From assembly GCF_003026365.1 (NCBI RefSeq), contig NZ_PYOM01000010.1:124001-188000 (forward strand): a DNA stretch of 64,000 bases. The letters are read 5' to 3'. The DNA comes from Photobacterium angustum. GTDB taxonomy: Bacteria; Pseudomonadota; Gammaproteobacteria; Enterobacterales; Vibrionaceae. The notes beneath the pieces were generated by a model, which did not search any database, was not told the origin of the DNA, and was given only the letters and a program-made list of their open reading frames with translations. Every line of letters starts with the position of its first letter. Position 1 is the first letter of the stretch. The translations under genes and the position numbers were made by a program. Shown here piece after piece: positions 1 through 8,528 of the stretch.

Positions 1-322
1 TGCTATCGAGGCTTGGATGGCATGATTCGGTGACTGAGCCAATCACTTTTACCTCGGTCGACTCTGCGCCTTTTTCTGCAACTGTATATAGATGGTCTTG
101 TGCGCGCAGCGATTGAATTAAGTCTTCACCACCAAATAGGTTGATTTCGCAAATGCCCCAATCCGAACCTGTTTTGCTCAACATTTCATTAGTGAATAGT
201 GCTTGGTGTGCGCGGTGGAAAGCACCGAAACCAAGGTGAACAATACGGCTTTTAAGCGTTGAGCGGTCGTAGTCCGGAAGTAGAACGTTGTTATTCAACG
301 TTGAATTCGAAATAGTTTTCAT
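1..322 (-). CDS. uxuB: Fructuronate reductase, N-terminal part (runs off the window)
   Basis: The reverse-strand frame begins at the ATG at 322 (MKTISNSTLNNN) and stays open to base 1. It contains IVHLGFGAFHRAHQALF, the dinucleotide-binding start typical of the mannitol dehydrogenase / fructuronate reductase family. UxuB reduces D-fructuronate with NADH to D-mannonate, which UxuA then dehydrates. UxuA lies 4 kb away and a TRAP transporter lies directly upstream on the same strand, so the hexuronate role fits; tagaturonate reductase (UxaB) is the alternative within the same family. Only about 107 residues are visible, so the C-terminal catalytic half cannot be checked. It probably shares a transcript with dctQ and dctM, 82 bp upstream. 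Confidence 0.8.
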   Translation of the reverse strand, partial: MKTISNSTLNNNVLLPDYDRSTLKSRIVHLGFGAFHRAHQALFTNEMLSKTGSDWGICEINLFGGEDLIQSLRAQDHLYTVAEKGAESTEVKVIGSVTESCHPSLDS

Positions 323-338
323 TGTGGTTTTCCTTTTC

Positions 339-356
339 CCGCAGGCGAACCTGCGG
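339..356. promoter_or_regulatory. Intercistronic hairpin between dctM and uxuB
   Basis: CCGCAGG and CCTGCGG form a 7-bp perfect stem with a 4-base loop in the 80-bp gap between dctM and uxuB. No U-tract follows on the minus strand, so it looks like an RNA processing or stability element, not a full terminator. Its role is inferred. Confidence 0.4.
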
Positions 357-403
357 AATGGTGTATTTTAATAATTCGTAATCTAGAACTTATAACTCAG
401 CGC

Positions 404-1705
404 TTAGTAACCAAGAACAAGGTGAGGTAAGAACAGACTTAGCTGAGGAATAAAGGTCACGGCCATTAGTGCGGCAATCAGTGCAACGTAAAATGGAAGT
501 AGAGGCTTAATCACTTTGTCGATGGCAACGTTCGCCACAGAACAACCGATGAACAACGCGCTACCGACTGGTGGGGTACAGATACCGATAGCCAAGTTGA
601 AGGTCATGATGATACCGAAGTGTACTGGGTCGATACCCATATCCAGCGCGATCGGCAGGAAGATAGGCGTAAAGATCAGCACCGCAGGGGTCATGTCCAT
701 GAAGATACCGACAATCAGCAGAATGACGTTAATGATCAGTAGAATCATCATTGGGTTGTCAGAGATAGCCAGTAGGGCATCTGCAATCATGTAAGGAATG
801 TCGGCGTTCGCCATCGCCCAAGACATGCCCATTGATGCGCCAACCAGTAGCAATACGATAGAAGTGGTAACCGCAGACTCTAGGATGATCTTTGGAATAT
901 CACGCCATTTCACTTCGCGGTAAATCAGCACCGCAAGCACAAAGGTATAAACCACCGCGATAGCTGAAGCCTCTGTTGCGGTGAAGATACCGCCAATGAT
1001 GCCACCCATGATGATCACAATCAGTGAAAGAGATGGAGCTGCTTTCAAGAAGGTAGTCCATACCAATGCAAGAGAAGGACGTGCTGCCACTGGGTAGCCT
1101 CGACGTTTCGCAATGATGCCGGCTACTATCATGATGCTCAGACCCATTAAGATGCCTGGAATGTAGCCCGCTAGGAACAATGCTGCAATAGATGTACCAC
1201 CAGACACTAATGAGAATACGATCAACGTGTTACTTGGCGGGATCAACAAGCCTGATGGGCAAGAGGTGATGTTCACTGCCGCAGAGAAGTTTTCATCGTA
1301 GCCATCTTTCTTTTGTAGAGGAGACATGGTGCCGCCAACTGCTGCTGCAGACGCTACCGCAGAGCCAGATATCGAACCAAACATCATGTTCGCCATTACG
1401 TTTACGTGTGCAAGTGATCCTGGAAGGCGACCACCGAGCACTTTTGCAAAATTGATAAGACGTAGTGCGATACCACCTTGATTCATGATGTTACCCGCTA
1501 AGATAAAGAACGGGATTGCCAGTAAGGCGAAGTTATCAAGGCCTGCCGCCATTCGTTGCGCGACAACGGCTATAGCAGGCTCTAACGGTAAGCTCATTAA
1601 AATAGTGGCTAGCGATGATAAACCGATAGAGAAAGAAACCGGTACGCCAATCGTCAATAAGACTGCGAAGCTACCGAATAGGGTGAGAATTAATTGCCAT
1701 TCCAT
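404..1705 (-). CDS. dctM: TRAP transporter large membrane subunit (DctM family)
   Basis: 433 aa with about 12 hydrophobic segments. It has the DctM-family features GNIMNQGGIA in the first third and PPSNTLIVFSLVSGG, and ends with a hydrophobic helix. DctM forms the ion-driven channel of TRAP transporters and works with the small membrane subunit DctQ and the periplasmic protein DctP. dctQ lies directly upstream (14-bp gap, same strand) and dctP is divergent. The neighbours uxuB, uxuA and a GntR regulator suggest a hexuronate such as glucuronate or galacturonate as substrate, which is inference. Length is normal for the family. The start at 1705 is the only plausible one, directly after dctQ. 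Confidence 0.93.
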   Translation of the reverse strand: MEWQLILTLFGSFAVLLTIGVPVSFSIGLSSLATILMSLPLEPAIAVVAQRMAAGLDNFALLAIPFFILAGNIMNQGGIALRLINFAKVLGGRLPGSLAHVNVMANMMFGSISGSAVASAAAVGGTMSPLQKKDGYDENFSAAVNITSCPSGLLIPPSNTLIVFSLVSGGTSIAALFLAGYIPGILMGLSIMIVAGIIAKRRGYPVAARPSLALVWTTFLKAAPSLSLIVIIMGGIIGGIFTATEASAIAVVYTFVLAVLIYREVKWRDIPKIILESAVTTSIVLLLVGASMGMSWAMANADIPYMIADALLAISDNPMMILLIINVILLIVGIFMDMTPAVLIFTPIFLPIALDMGIDPVHFGIIMTFNLAIGICTPPVGSALFIGCSVANVAIDKVIKPLLPFYVALIAALMAVTFIPQLSLFLPHLVLGY

Positions 1706-1719
1706 TGTGGAAGCCTCTA

Positions 1720-2232
1720 TTAATCAAGTTGTATGTCGGTGAGTAGGGTTTCACCAGACGTCAATTGTTTTACACGGTCGAAAGCAAATACCGCAGAGTA
1801 GAAGATCATTAGCGCGCCACTGATTGGTAGGCAAAAATAGATGTAGCCCATTTCTAAGCCAAGCGCGGGTGTCAACTGGCCAGTTGCCAATGTTTTTAGT
1901 GCGAGTTGGGTACCGCCATGGACTAAAACTACATAAGAAAAGATGGCAATAGCGATTTGAATAATGATTTCATTGATGAGTTTGCGTCTGCCTTGCAACT
2001 TCATTGTGAGCAAGTCGATAGCAAGGTGACGTTTAAGACCAGTAGTGTATGCAGCCCCAATTAACGCCACCCACATAAAGAGATAACGAGCAAGTTCGTC
2101 GGTAACGGTACTTGGTTTGCCAATCACATAACGTGATAACACTTGCCAGACTACGCAAATGACGAGGAAGCTCGAGAGAGAGACTGTAAAGGCAGCCAGC
2201 CCCCTGTTTATGTATTCGACCAATTTCTTCAT
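1720..2232 (-). CDS. dctQ: TRAP transporter small membrane subunit (DctQ family)
   Basis: 170 aa with four predicted membrane helices and the DctQ pattern RYVIGKPSTVTDELARYLF near residue 35, followed by MWVALIGAAY. DctQ joins DctM in the inner membrane. It is the first gene of the minus-strand dctQ-dctM-uxuB unit, and its promoter lies in the operator-rich 2233-2553 gap shared with dctP. The ATG at 2232 is preceded by AAGGAAA on the minus strand. Confidence 0.92.
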   Translation of the reverse strand: MKKLVEYINRGLAAFTVSLSSFLVICVVWQVLSRYVIGKPSTVTDELARYLFMWVALIGAAYTTGLKRHLAIDLLTMKLQGRRKLINEIIIQIAIAIFSYVVLVHGGTQLALKTLATGQLTPALGLEMGYIYFCLPISGALMIFYSAVFAFDRVKQLTSGETLLTDIQLD

Positions 2233-2553
2233 TTTTATTTCCTTTAAGTAAATATGCGTCCCTCACATCGACTGGTTAACCAATGTGAGGTTTTTTTCTT
2301 TTAAGGGCAGTGATACACGCTAATTTGTCTGGTTGGATTATAAATTAGCCGATTTGGTTGTCCGTGAGTCGGCTCACAATTAAATTGGTTAACCAATTTA
2401 AGGGGGTTAATTGTGATTTTGGTCAATCAATTTGCATTTTTGTTTTGACGGTAGATTTTTTTATCGCCAATAATGGCCCGTATCAACAAGATACACTCTT
2501 GATAATTAAAACTACCCTACATATTGGATAACCAATCCAAGGAGAACAGAACA
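2233..2553. promoter_or_regulatory. Divergent control region with three TTGGTTAACCAA-like operators
   Basis: The 321-bp gap between dctQ and dctP holds three related palindromes. Positions 2381-2400 form a perfect 20-bp palindrome centred on TTGGTTAACCAA. Positions 2262-2289 contain TGGTTAACCA within a wider CTCACAT/ATGTGAG repeat followed by T7. Positions 2523-2536 read ATTGGATAACCAAT, just before the dctP ribosome site. FadR-like GntR proteins typically bind TTGGT-N-ACCAA type sites, so the regulator at 3644 is the likely binder, controlling both transcription directions. A related inverted repeat precedes the regulator itself. Confidence 0.7.
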
Positions 2554-3537
2554 ATGATGACGCGTAAGACTCTTTTAAGCGCTGTAGTAGGTACTGCACT
2601 GGCCTTCGGCGCCACAGCTTCTGCTTTTGCGACGACCACTTTAAAGCTGAGTCATAACCACCCTCGTGACCATGCCGTACATAAAGCAATGGACTTTATG
2701 GCAAAAGAAGTTAGTGAAATGACAGACGGTGAGGTTCGTATCCGTATTTACCCTGATGCACAGCTAGGTACACAGCGTGAATCGATGGAGCTAATGCAAA
2801 ACGGTGCTTTAGATATGGTGAAGAGCAACGCAGCAGAACTGGAAGCTTTCTCCCCAGCTTACGCAGCATTCAACATGCCTTACTTGTTCCGTGATAAAGA
2901 CCACTACTACAAAGTGACAGACGGTGAAGTGGGGCGTGAAATCCTGAATTCTTCAGCGGACAGCGGTTTTATTGGTGTGACTTATTACGATGCAGGTGCA
3001 CGTAGCTTCTACACCAGTAAACCAATCAATACGCCTAAAGACCTGAAAGGTCTGAAAGTACGCGTACAACCGAGCCCATCTGCGATTGCGATGGTAAAAG
3101 CATTAGGTGGTAATCCGACACCATTGGCATACGGTGAGCTATACACAGCATTGCAACAAGGCGTAGTCGATGCTGCGGAAAACAATATCCCATCGTTCAG
3201 CTTGAGCCGTCACAGTGAAGTATCGAAATACTTCAGCTTAGATGAGCACACTATGGTTCCTGATGTCTTGGTTATCTCAACCAAGAGCTACGACAAACTA
3301 ACGCCAGAGCAGCAAAAAGCATTGATGAAAGCAGCTGCAGACTCTTCGGAGTACATGAAGAAGCTATGGGCTGAGTCTGAAGCGAAAGAGCGCGCGAAAG
3401 CAGAGAAGGCTGGCGTGACGTTTGTAGAGCCAAATAAGGCTGCATTTGTTGAAGCTGTTAAACCTATGTATGCGGACTTAGAAAAAACAAATCCTGAATT
3501 AAATGAATTGGTTGAGAAGATCAAAGCCGTTAAGTAA
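2554..3537 (+). CDS. dctP: TRAP transporter periplasmic substrate-binding protein (DctP family)
   Basis: 327 aa from the ATG at 2554, preceded by AAGGAG at 2539-2544. An upstream TTG at 2524 would spoil the signal peptide. Residues 1-26 form a clear signal peptide ending SAFA. The mature protein has the DctP signature around LKGLKVRVQPSP and ALQQGVVDAAENN, including the conserved Arg that binds the substrate carboxylate. It captures an organic acid, here probably a hexuronate, and delivers it to DctQM. It is transcribed divergently from dctQM across the operator region, with the GntR regulator 106 bp downstream. Confidence 0.94.
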   Translation: MMTRKTLLSAVVGTALAFGATASAFATTTLKLSHNHPRDHAVHKAMDFMAKEVSEMTDGEVRIRIYPDAQLGTQRESMELMQNGALDMVKSNAAELEAFSPAYAAFNMPYLFRDKDHYYKVTDGEVGREILNSSADSGFIGVTYYDAGARSFYTSKPINTPKDLKGLKVRVQPSPSAIAMVKALGGNPTPLAYGELYTALQQGVVDAAENNIPSFSLSRHSEVSKYFSLDEHTMVPDVLVISTKSYDKLTPEQQKALMKAAADSSEYMKKLWAESEAKERAKAEKAGVTFVEPNKAAFVEAVKPMYADLEKTNPELNELVEKIKAVK

Positions 3538-3603
3538 TTCATAAAGTTATTAGTAATAAATATTCGAAAACATAGTGTTACCACATTCTGGTATATAGAG
3601 GTT

Positions 3604-3621
3604 GACCAATTTTGATTGGTC
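3604..3621. promoter_or_regulatory. Operator-like inverted repeat ahead of the GntR regulator
   Basis: GACCAAT, a 4-base spacer and ATTGGTC form a perfect 7-bp inverted repeat 22 bp before the regulator ATG. It resembles the palindromes upstream of dctP and suggests autoregulation. No experiment is implied. Confidence 0.55.
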
Positions 3622-3643
3622 GTTATGATGGCGTGAGAAGTAG

Positions 3644-4435
3644 ATGGAATATAGTGACAATATCATCATGATGCCTTTTGAACCGAAAAGACCGTATCAA
3701 GAGATCGGTTTAGTCCTTAGACAAGAACTTATCAATGGCCGTTACGTGGTCGGAGATAGACTGCCGCCTGAACGCGATATCGCAGAACGTCTCGACGTTA
3801 GTCGCACAGTTGTGCGTGAAGCGATCATCATGCTGGAGCTGGAAAACCTTGTCGAAGTGAAGAAAGGTTCTGGAGTGTATGTCATCAATATTCCATCTCA
3901 ACCGAACTCCCGTGAGAACGTGATCAGCGATGATGCTGGTCCGTTTGAAATGCTCCAAGCTCGCCAGTTGCTTGAAAGTAACATTGCTGAATTTGCAGCA
4001 ATGCAAGTAACGCCAGGCGACATCGTGAAAATGCGCGCCGCCCTTAAGTTAGAACGAGAAGAACTCGCCAGTGGCACCGCAGATTGTAACGGTGATGAGA
4101 AGTTTCATATTTGCATTGCAGAGGCAACTCAAAACTCTGTTCTGGTAGACATGCTGAAGCAAACTTGGGATCGACGCGAGAGCAGCCCTATGTGGAGTAA
4201 ACTTCATTCTCACATTGCTGGTCAAGAGTATCGTGAAGAGTGGTTAGACGATCACGCCAAAATCCTCGCCGCATTGCAGCGTAAAGATCCTATTGCTGCA
4301 AAAAATGCCATGTGGCAACACTTTGAAAACGTTAAACAGCGTCTGTTGGAGCTGTCTGACATTGATGACCCGAATTTTGATGGTTACTTATTCAGTTCTA
4401 ACCCTGTTGTTCTGCAGGGTACTGAAAACAGTTAA
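3644..4435 (+). CDS. GntR family (FCD domain) regulator of hexuronate genes
   Basis: 263 aa. Residues about 14-80 form a winged helix with the GntR signature GDRLPPERDIAERLDVSRTV followed by REAIIMLE. Residues about 100-235 form an all-helical FCD ligand domain with the metal-binding His pattern (DEKFHICIAEAT, HSHI, DDHAKI). It resembles ExuR/UxuR, repressors released by fructuronate or galacturonate. It sits between dctP and uxuA, and operators of the expected type occur at 2262, 2381, 2523 and 3604. The ATG at 3644 gives the usual length; an internal Met at residue 9 is possible. Confidence 0.88.
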   Translation: MEYSDNIIMMPFEPKRPYQEIGLVLRQELINGRYVVGDRLPPERDIAERLDVSRTVVREAIIMLELENLVEVKKGSGVYVINIPSQPNSRENVISDDAGPFEMLQARQLLESNIAEFAAMQVTPGDIVKMRAALKLEREELASGTADCNGDEKFHICIAEATQNSVLVDMLKQTWDRRESSPMWSKLHSHIAGQEYREEWLDDHAKILAALQRKDPIAAKNAMWQHFENVKQRLLELSDIDDPNFDGYLFSSNPVVLQGTENS

Positions 4436-4564
4436 CTATATTACCGACTTCGGTCGGCTCTAATCAGCGCAGCTGCATTATCGTAGCTGCATATTAAGAA
4501 GTCATTGTGCACTTAGCTTGATAAATTCGAGCGGGCTGAGTGTGTCTTAAAAAAGGTGAGTGTC

Positions 4565-5752
4565 ATGGAACAAACTTGGCGTTGGTACGGTCCGAATGAT
4601 CCTGTGTCGCTAGACGATATTCGTCAAGCTGGCGCAACAGGCATTGTGAATGCCTTACATCACATACCCAATGGTGATGTGTGGTCAAAAGAAGAGATTT
4701 TAGAACGTAAAGCTATTATCGAAGAGAAAGGCTTAACGTGGTCGGTGGTTGAAAGTGTCCCTGTTCATGAGGATATCAAAACTCAGACGGGCAACTTCCA
4801 ACAATGGATCGACAACTACAAAGAAACGCTGCGTAATCTTGCAGAGTGCGGCGTAGATACGGTCTGCTACAACTTCATGCCAGTACTCGACTGGACACGT
4901 ACAGACCTCGAATTTGAAATGCCGGATGGCTCTAAAGCGCTGCGTTTTGACCAAATCGCTTTTGCGGCATTTGAGCTACATATTCTTAAGCGTCCGGGCG
5001 CAGAAGCGGATTACACCGAAGCAGAGCAAGCACTGGCGCTTGAATACTTCAACAACATGACGACGGAGCAAATCCAACAACTGACAAGCAACATCATTGC
5101 TGGTTTACCGGGTGCTGAAGAAGGTTACACGCTAGAAGAGTTCCAAGCACAATTGGACCGTTATTCGGGCATTAGCAAAGACAAGCTACGTGAGCATATG
5201 GCTTACTTCTTAGCAGAGCTCATGCCTGTTTGTGAAGCGCATGGTTTGAAATTGGCGGTACACCCAGATGATCCTCCGCGCCCAATTCTTGGCTTGCCAC
5301 GCATTGTTTCAACTATTGAAGATATTGATTGGTTGACCGAAAAAGTACCGAGTAAAATGAACGGCTTAACCATGTGTACGGGGTCTTACGGTGTGCGTGG
5401 TGATAACGACCTCGTGAAGATGATCAAAAAGTACGGTGACCGTGTTTACTTCACTCACTTGCGTTCAACCAAGCGTGAAGAAAACAACCCGATGACATTC
5501 CACGAAGCGGCGCACTTAGATGGCGATGTGGATATGTACAACGTGGTGATGGCGATTCTGGATGAAGAAAAACGCCGTGCAGAAGTGGGCGATAATCGTT
5601 TAATTCCCATGCGTCCTGATCATGGTCATCAAATATTGGACGATCTGAAAAAGAAGACCAATCCTGGTTATTCTGCAATTGGGCGCTTGAAAGGCTTAGC
5701 TGAAGTTCGAGGCCTTGAAATGGCATTGAAGCGCGCTTTCTACACAAACTAA
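4565..5752 (+). CDS. uxuA: Mannonate dehydratase
   Basis: 395 aa from the ATG at 4565 ([12 protein letters not shown]), preceded by AAGGTGAG; the GTG at 4556 is less likely. The sequence follows UxuA throughout: [32 protein letters not shown] and RPDHGHQ, the last two carrying metal and active-site residues. It dehydrates D-mannonate to 2-keto-3-deoxygluconate using Fe(II) or Mn(II) in the cytoplasm, the step after UxuB. It follows the GntR gene by about 130 bp and ends before a strong terminator. Confidence 0.95.
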   Translation: MEQTWRWYGPNDPVSLDDIRQAGATGIVNALHHIPNGDVWSKEEILERKAIIEEKGLTWSVVESVPVHEDIKTQTGNFQQWIDNYKETLRNLAECGVDTVCYNFMPVLDWTRTDLEFEMPDGSKALRFDQIAFAAFELHILKRPGAEADYTEAEQALALEYFNNMTTEQIQQLTSNIIAGLPGAEEGYTLEEFQAQLDRYSGISKDKLREHMAYFLAELMPVCEAHGLKLAVHPDDPPRPILGLPRIVSTIEDIDWLTEKVPSKMNGLTMCTGSYGVRGDNDLVKMIKKYGDRVYFTHLRSTKREENNPMTFHEAAHLDGDVDMYNVVMAILDEEKRRAEVGDNRLIPMRPDHGHQILDDLKKKTNPGYSAIGRLKGLAEVRGLEMALKRAFYTN

Positions 5753-5833
5753 AGTCTAATGATGTAAAGGGCTTATCGAAAGCGCAGACTTTAAGTTCTT
5801 TCTCGTTAAAGAAAATATAAAAGTGAACGGATG

Positions 5834-5880
5834 AGTGAATTTGGTATGTCTTACATGCACTTACCAGATTCACTTTTTTA
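5834..5880 (+). terminator. Rho-independent terminator of uxuA
   Basis: AGTGAATTTGGTA (5834-5846) pairs with TACCAGATTCACT (5862-5874), with a single G-U, and is followed by TTTTTTA. The position is 82 bp after the uxuA stop. Confidence 0.8.
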
Positions 5881-5930
5881 TATATGTATAAAAAAGAATA
5901 TAAAAGTAGAGCTACCAAAGGGTAATAAAG

Positions 5931-5990
5931 ATTAACACATATGAATTAGCCGAATAGCTAACTCACTTTTGGACAAAAGCTTGTTAGATA
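5931..5990 (-). repeat. attC-like hairpin, outer edge of the left cassette array
   Basis: Read on the minus strand, ATCTAAC begins the arm AAGCTTTTGTCC, followed by GAGTTAGC / GCTAATTC arms and a GTTAATC end. The box at 5983-5989 (GTTAGAT) matches the RYYYAAC integron box in reverse. Conserved flanks (TTTTCCTAATACCTACCAG) lie on the cassette side at 6000-6028. The sequence beyond 5931 is unlike the flanks of the other copies, so this is probably the junction between array and chromosome. Confidence 0.6.
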
Positions 5991-6029
5991 AGTTGCTCTA
6001 TTAAGGCTGGTAGGTATTAGGAAAAGTAA

Positions 6030-6150
6030 GGGTAATGTTCGGCATTACCCTAAATGATATTTCAATATTTACTTATATAAGGCGGCTTAGGCTTGTCCAA
6101 CACTTCGGATAGGTGTCGGCTTCGCGACACATATCCTTATTTGTTATAAC
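6030..6150 (-). repeat. Long attC-type site with a 12-bp GNRA/UUCG-like hairpin
   Basis: The site follows the zinc-ribbon pseudogene. On the minus strand it starts GTTATAAC, contains the perfect-looking hairpin GGATATGTGTCG...CGACACCTATCC (6107-6136) and ends near CATTACCC. The same block follows the OLD gene (47,382-47,455) and, decayed, lies at 50,195-50,260 and 13,770-13,797. It lies directly 3' of genes and contains a hairpin, so it may be both a recombination site and an RNA stem. Confidence 0.5.
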
Positions 6151-6436
6151 TCAGTTTCATCGATGTACTCGATTTGCTTATTCACAGAAGTTGCTACAAC
6201 TATTAAAAAAATAACGGCGATTGAAATTCTAATAAACGTAGATGGAATGATAGATTGTGTAGAAATGATAAATGGACCAGCAAAACCACCACATATAGCC
6301 CCTACATAAGCTCGCCTTCCACTCCATTTCATTAGCGAACCACATTTAACACAGCGATACTTTGTCAATGAGCACTGAAAAAAAACCAGCTACATGCAAC
6401 ATTTTTCTGGCACTTGGGACATTGTCTAGATTTCAT
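6144..6436 (-). pseudogene. Zinc-ribbon membrane protein, frameshifted in a T8 tract
   Basis: From the ATG at 6436 the minus frame reads MKSRQCPKCQKNVACSWFFF, then leaves frame. The next frame continues CSLTKYRCVKCGSLMKWSGR and two hydrophobic helices (VGAICGGFAGPF, ISIAVIFLIVVAT). A single inserted T in the run at 6378-6385 joins both into one protein of about 97 aa with two CxxC knuckles and two membrane segments. The 74-aa open frame starting at a TTG is only the downstream part. The homopolymer could be a real mutation, a phase-variable switch or a sequencing error. Function is unknown. It is the outermost gene of the left cassette array. Confidence 0.6.
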
Positions 6437-6529
6437 AATAGCCTCGTAATATTAACCTAAGCTGATATGAAACTACCAAACTAAAGAAACATCAAATCTT
6501 CTGACTCAGACTTCGAGTGAGTTCATGAG

Positions 6530-6657
6530 TTATAACGCCGCATTAAGTGGTGAGCAACGCAGACCACTGAACCTAAACCATTGTGCCGTAAACACTTAAG
6601 CCGAATCAAACCGAAAATGCGAAGCGTTGGGAATCCGCCTTAAATGCCTTGTTATGC
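6530..6657 (-). repeat. VCR-like attC site (about 128 bp)
   Basis: On the minus strand it runs from GCATAAC (6651-6657, overlapping the HNH stop) to GTTATAA (6530-6536), with an imperfectly palindromic interior containing CCCAACGCTTCGC and GCTCACCACTTAATGCG. This matches the layout of V. cholerae repeats. It closes the HNH cassette. Confidence 0.8.
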
Positions 6658-7347
6658 GCCTTTAAACACGTACTTTCTATGGTATTCGAGATACTCTCTA
6701 TTTTTACCTTGAAGCTCTATCCGCATAGTATTACTAACACCTGCAAGCTTATGTTCTTGAAAAAGTGAGGAAATCATAATCACCCCTTCACTGTCAAAGC
6801 TGATGAGACCTGCATCAAATGCCTTATCTAAAGTAGCTATAAGCAATAAACCATTTGATGGATCTAATCGCTCTTTGTCCGAGCAGTGAGACCACGGTTT
6901 AATATGACTAGCAATAAGCAGCTTAGATTCATTGCAACCAGTGACAGCACAACAGCCCCAGATTTCGATAAGCTTTTGCCTAAACTTACCTTGACCAAGA
7001 CGAGATTGAACTAAGCTAGATTTTTCCGTTGGTGTAGTTGATGAATCGAGGATTATAGCTTCAAGTTCTGCTTCAACGGTTGGGTTATGTGAGTCCACAT
7101 ACATAAGAAATAAATCTAATGCACGACTATACATTGAATTACCAGTTGAATTTAGGTCTGCAAACTCATCTAGTTCTTTCAGGTTCATCGATACAACTTT
7201 AGGGCAAGTTGACTCAAATAAATCGACTTTAGACAACCCATGCTCTATTGCCATGCTAGATAGTCGCCCAGTTATAGCGCCTGAATATTTAATCGCTGAT
7301 GCCTTACCTGCTCGGGTATTTTTAACAATCCAATCTTCAAATTCCAT
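6652..7347 (-). CDS. HNH endonuclease-family protein
   Basis: 231 aa. The C-terminal half carries an HNH motif: CCAVTGC knuckle (residues about 132-138), ASHIKPW with the general-base His, DPSNGLLL with the Asn, then LDKAFDAGLISFD. This is the family of stand-alone HNH proteins seen in restriction-like and mobile contexts. The N-terminal 110 residues are helical and may bind DNA. It is a single-gene cassette whose 3' end overlaps an attC site, with a conserved promoter-like leader upstream (7387-7746). The target is unknown; a defence role is plausible but not shown. Confidence 0.8.
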   Translation of the reverse strand: MEFEDWIVKNTRAGKASAIKYSGAITGRLSSMAIEHGLSKVDLFESTCPKVVSMNLKELDEFADLNSTGNSMYSRALDLFLMYVDSHNPTVEAELEAIILDSSTTPTEKSSLVQSRLGQGKFRQKLIEIWGCCAVTGCNESKLLIASHIKPWSHCSDKERLDPSNGLLLIATLDKAFDAGLISFDSEGVIMISSLFQEHKLAGVSNTMRIELQGKNREYLEYHRKYVFKGA

Positions 7348-7386
7348 CTAGCACCTATTATGAATGTTCAACTCTCGGGGCGTATA

Positions 7387-7746
7387 ACAGTATATTAATA
7401 AGCATTCTTACTTTCGCGCAAAAATACACGCATAAAAGACCTTTATCATACTAGATATAATCTATATATATCATGAAGTTGATAACAATTTTTCACGCCT
7501 GACGCCAATGAGAGGATGTGAAAAGTAAGAATTGTATTTAATCAGTCTTATTAAATACAAACTGAAATATTAAATGATATGATTTTCAATCAGTTATGAT
7601 TTCACTTCTGTTTTTAACAAGAAATATTTCTTATTAAAAACAGAACTAAAGCGATAAAATCACCACGTTTCATTATAACTGTTCATATAAACAGTAAATA
7701 AAACTAATCCAAAACCACGTTAATAAAAAATGAATGAGTATTTGAT
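7387..7746 (-). promoter_or_regulatory. Leader module A, copy 1 (conserved non-coding cassette leader)
   Basis: A 360-bp gene-free stretch upstream of the HNH gene. On the minus strand it starts at the attC box (TTAGATCAAATACTCATT), includes ACTGTTTATATGAACAGT and an AT-rich promoter-like region (TTGTTATCAAC, then TATAATC/TATGATA near 7450-7480), and ends GCGAAAGTAAGAATGC...ACTGTTATAC at the next box. A second copy at 9051-9411 is similar over its whole length. Its 3' end also precedes genes at 47,549 and 50,674. It probably supplies a promoter to the following cassette, which is inference. Confidence 0.6.
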
Positions 7747-7817
7747 CTAACAAGTTTTGGGGCAAATGTGAGCTAGCCACATCAGCTAACTCAAATGTGG
7801 ACAAAAACTGCTTAGAT
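7745..7817 (-). repeat. Short (73-bp) attC-like hairpin with intact boxes
   Basis: ATCTAAC (7745-7751) and CTTAGAT (7811-7817) bound arms GTTTTGGGGCAAATGTGAGCTAGC and their near complement. The two halves pair over most of their length around the GAGCTAGC core. Together with flank 7818-7864 it forms a gene-less mini-cassette next to the attC at 7858. Confidence 0.75.
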
Positions 7818-7857
7818 TATTTGCTCTATTTCGGTTGGCAGGTATTAGGAAAAGTAA

Positions 7858-7935
7858 GGGTAACGCCTTGTTAAGGGGTAAAATGCATAGTGAAAATACT
7901 ACGCGTTGCGAAACCTCTTAAACTGATTGTTAGGC
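7858..7935 (-). repeat. attC site (78 bp) of the 147-aa cassette
   Basis: Minus-strand GCCTAAC (7929-7935) to GTTACCC (7858-7864). The interior GTTTCGCAACGCGTAGTAT and CCCCTTAACAAGGC is of VCR type. The TTACCC after the G is the start of the adjacent mini-cassette, as expected for a G/TT cassette junction. Confidence 0.75.
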
Positions 7936-7938
7936 TTA

Positions 7939-8382
7939 CTATTCACAATTTATCTGCTTTGCAAAATCAGCGTGAAAACTGATTAGCTCAAAACCATCAA
8001 TTGCTTTTATAGATGCATTATTACCTTCAGCAGTGCAGAAAGGTGGATACGCGAATAATAACTGGCCAACCTTTAACTCCAAGTCGCTTGGAATATCCAA
8101 TCTTTCAATTGGGTCCTCGTCAACCCAAGCCAAAAACTGATCCCAAGTACAACCAAATTCAGCGATATCACCGGTTTCAGCATTCAATTTAACTACCAAG
8201 TTATCTCGAATAAGAAATTGATCACCAAAGCAATCCTGAGCAATAGGAAAATCACTTGCTCTAACTTCTCGATATAAATTGTGGAAAGCCAACTCACCTT
8301 CAAAGAAGGTATTAACATTTAACAAGCGTTCAAGTGCATCATAAGAGCGGATCTGTAGACCGCCCGAATATAATATTTTCAT
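7939..8382 (-). CDS. Possible SMI1/KNR4- or DUF1851-like (immunity-type) protein
   Basis: 147 aa, soluble, no signal peptide. The middle part, DCFGDQFLIRDNLVVKLNAE then TGDIAEFGCTWDQFLAWV, resembles the conserved core of SUKH / DUF1851 proteins, many of which are immunity proteins against contact-dependent or type VI toxins. The similarity is judged by eye. It occupies a cassette between attC sites at 7858 and 8400. No toxin gene lies beside it, so it could be an orphan immunity gene, a common cassette content. Confidence 0.45.
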   Translation of the reverse strand: MKILYSGGLQIRSYDALERLLNVNTFFEGELAFHNLYREVRASDFPIAQDCFGDQFLIRDNLVVKLNAETGDIAEFGCTWDQFLAWVDEDPIERLDIPSDLELKVGQLLFAYPPFCTAEGNNASIKAIDGFELISFHADFAKQINCE

Positions 8383-8399
8383 CGTTTCTCGCTCTGTAA

Positions 8400-8528
8400 G
8401 CCAAACGCCGCGTTAAGTAGTGAGCAACACCAGCAATCTTACCTAAACCTTTACACCGTAAATACTTAACCCAACCTAGAGTGCAAAACGCCAAGCGTTG
8501 GGAATCTGTCTTAAACGCTTTGTTAGGT
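8400..8528 (-). repeat. VCR-like attC site (129 bp)
   Basis: Minus-strand ACCTAAC (8522-8528) to GTTTGGC (8400-8406), with interior CCCAACGCTTGGCGTTTTGC and TTGCTCACTACTTAACGCG. It closely resembles the sites at 6530 and 51,454 and closes the 165-aa cassette. Confidence 0.82.

Noticed and set aside
5451..5918. 155-aa minus-strand frame at the end of uxuA
   Set aside because: Antisense shadow of uxuA that runs across its terminator.
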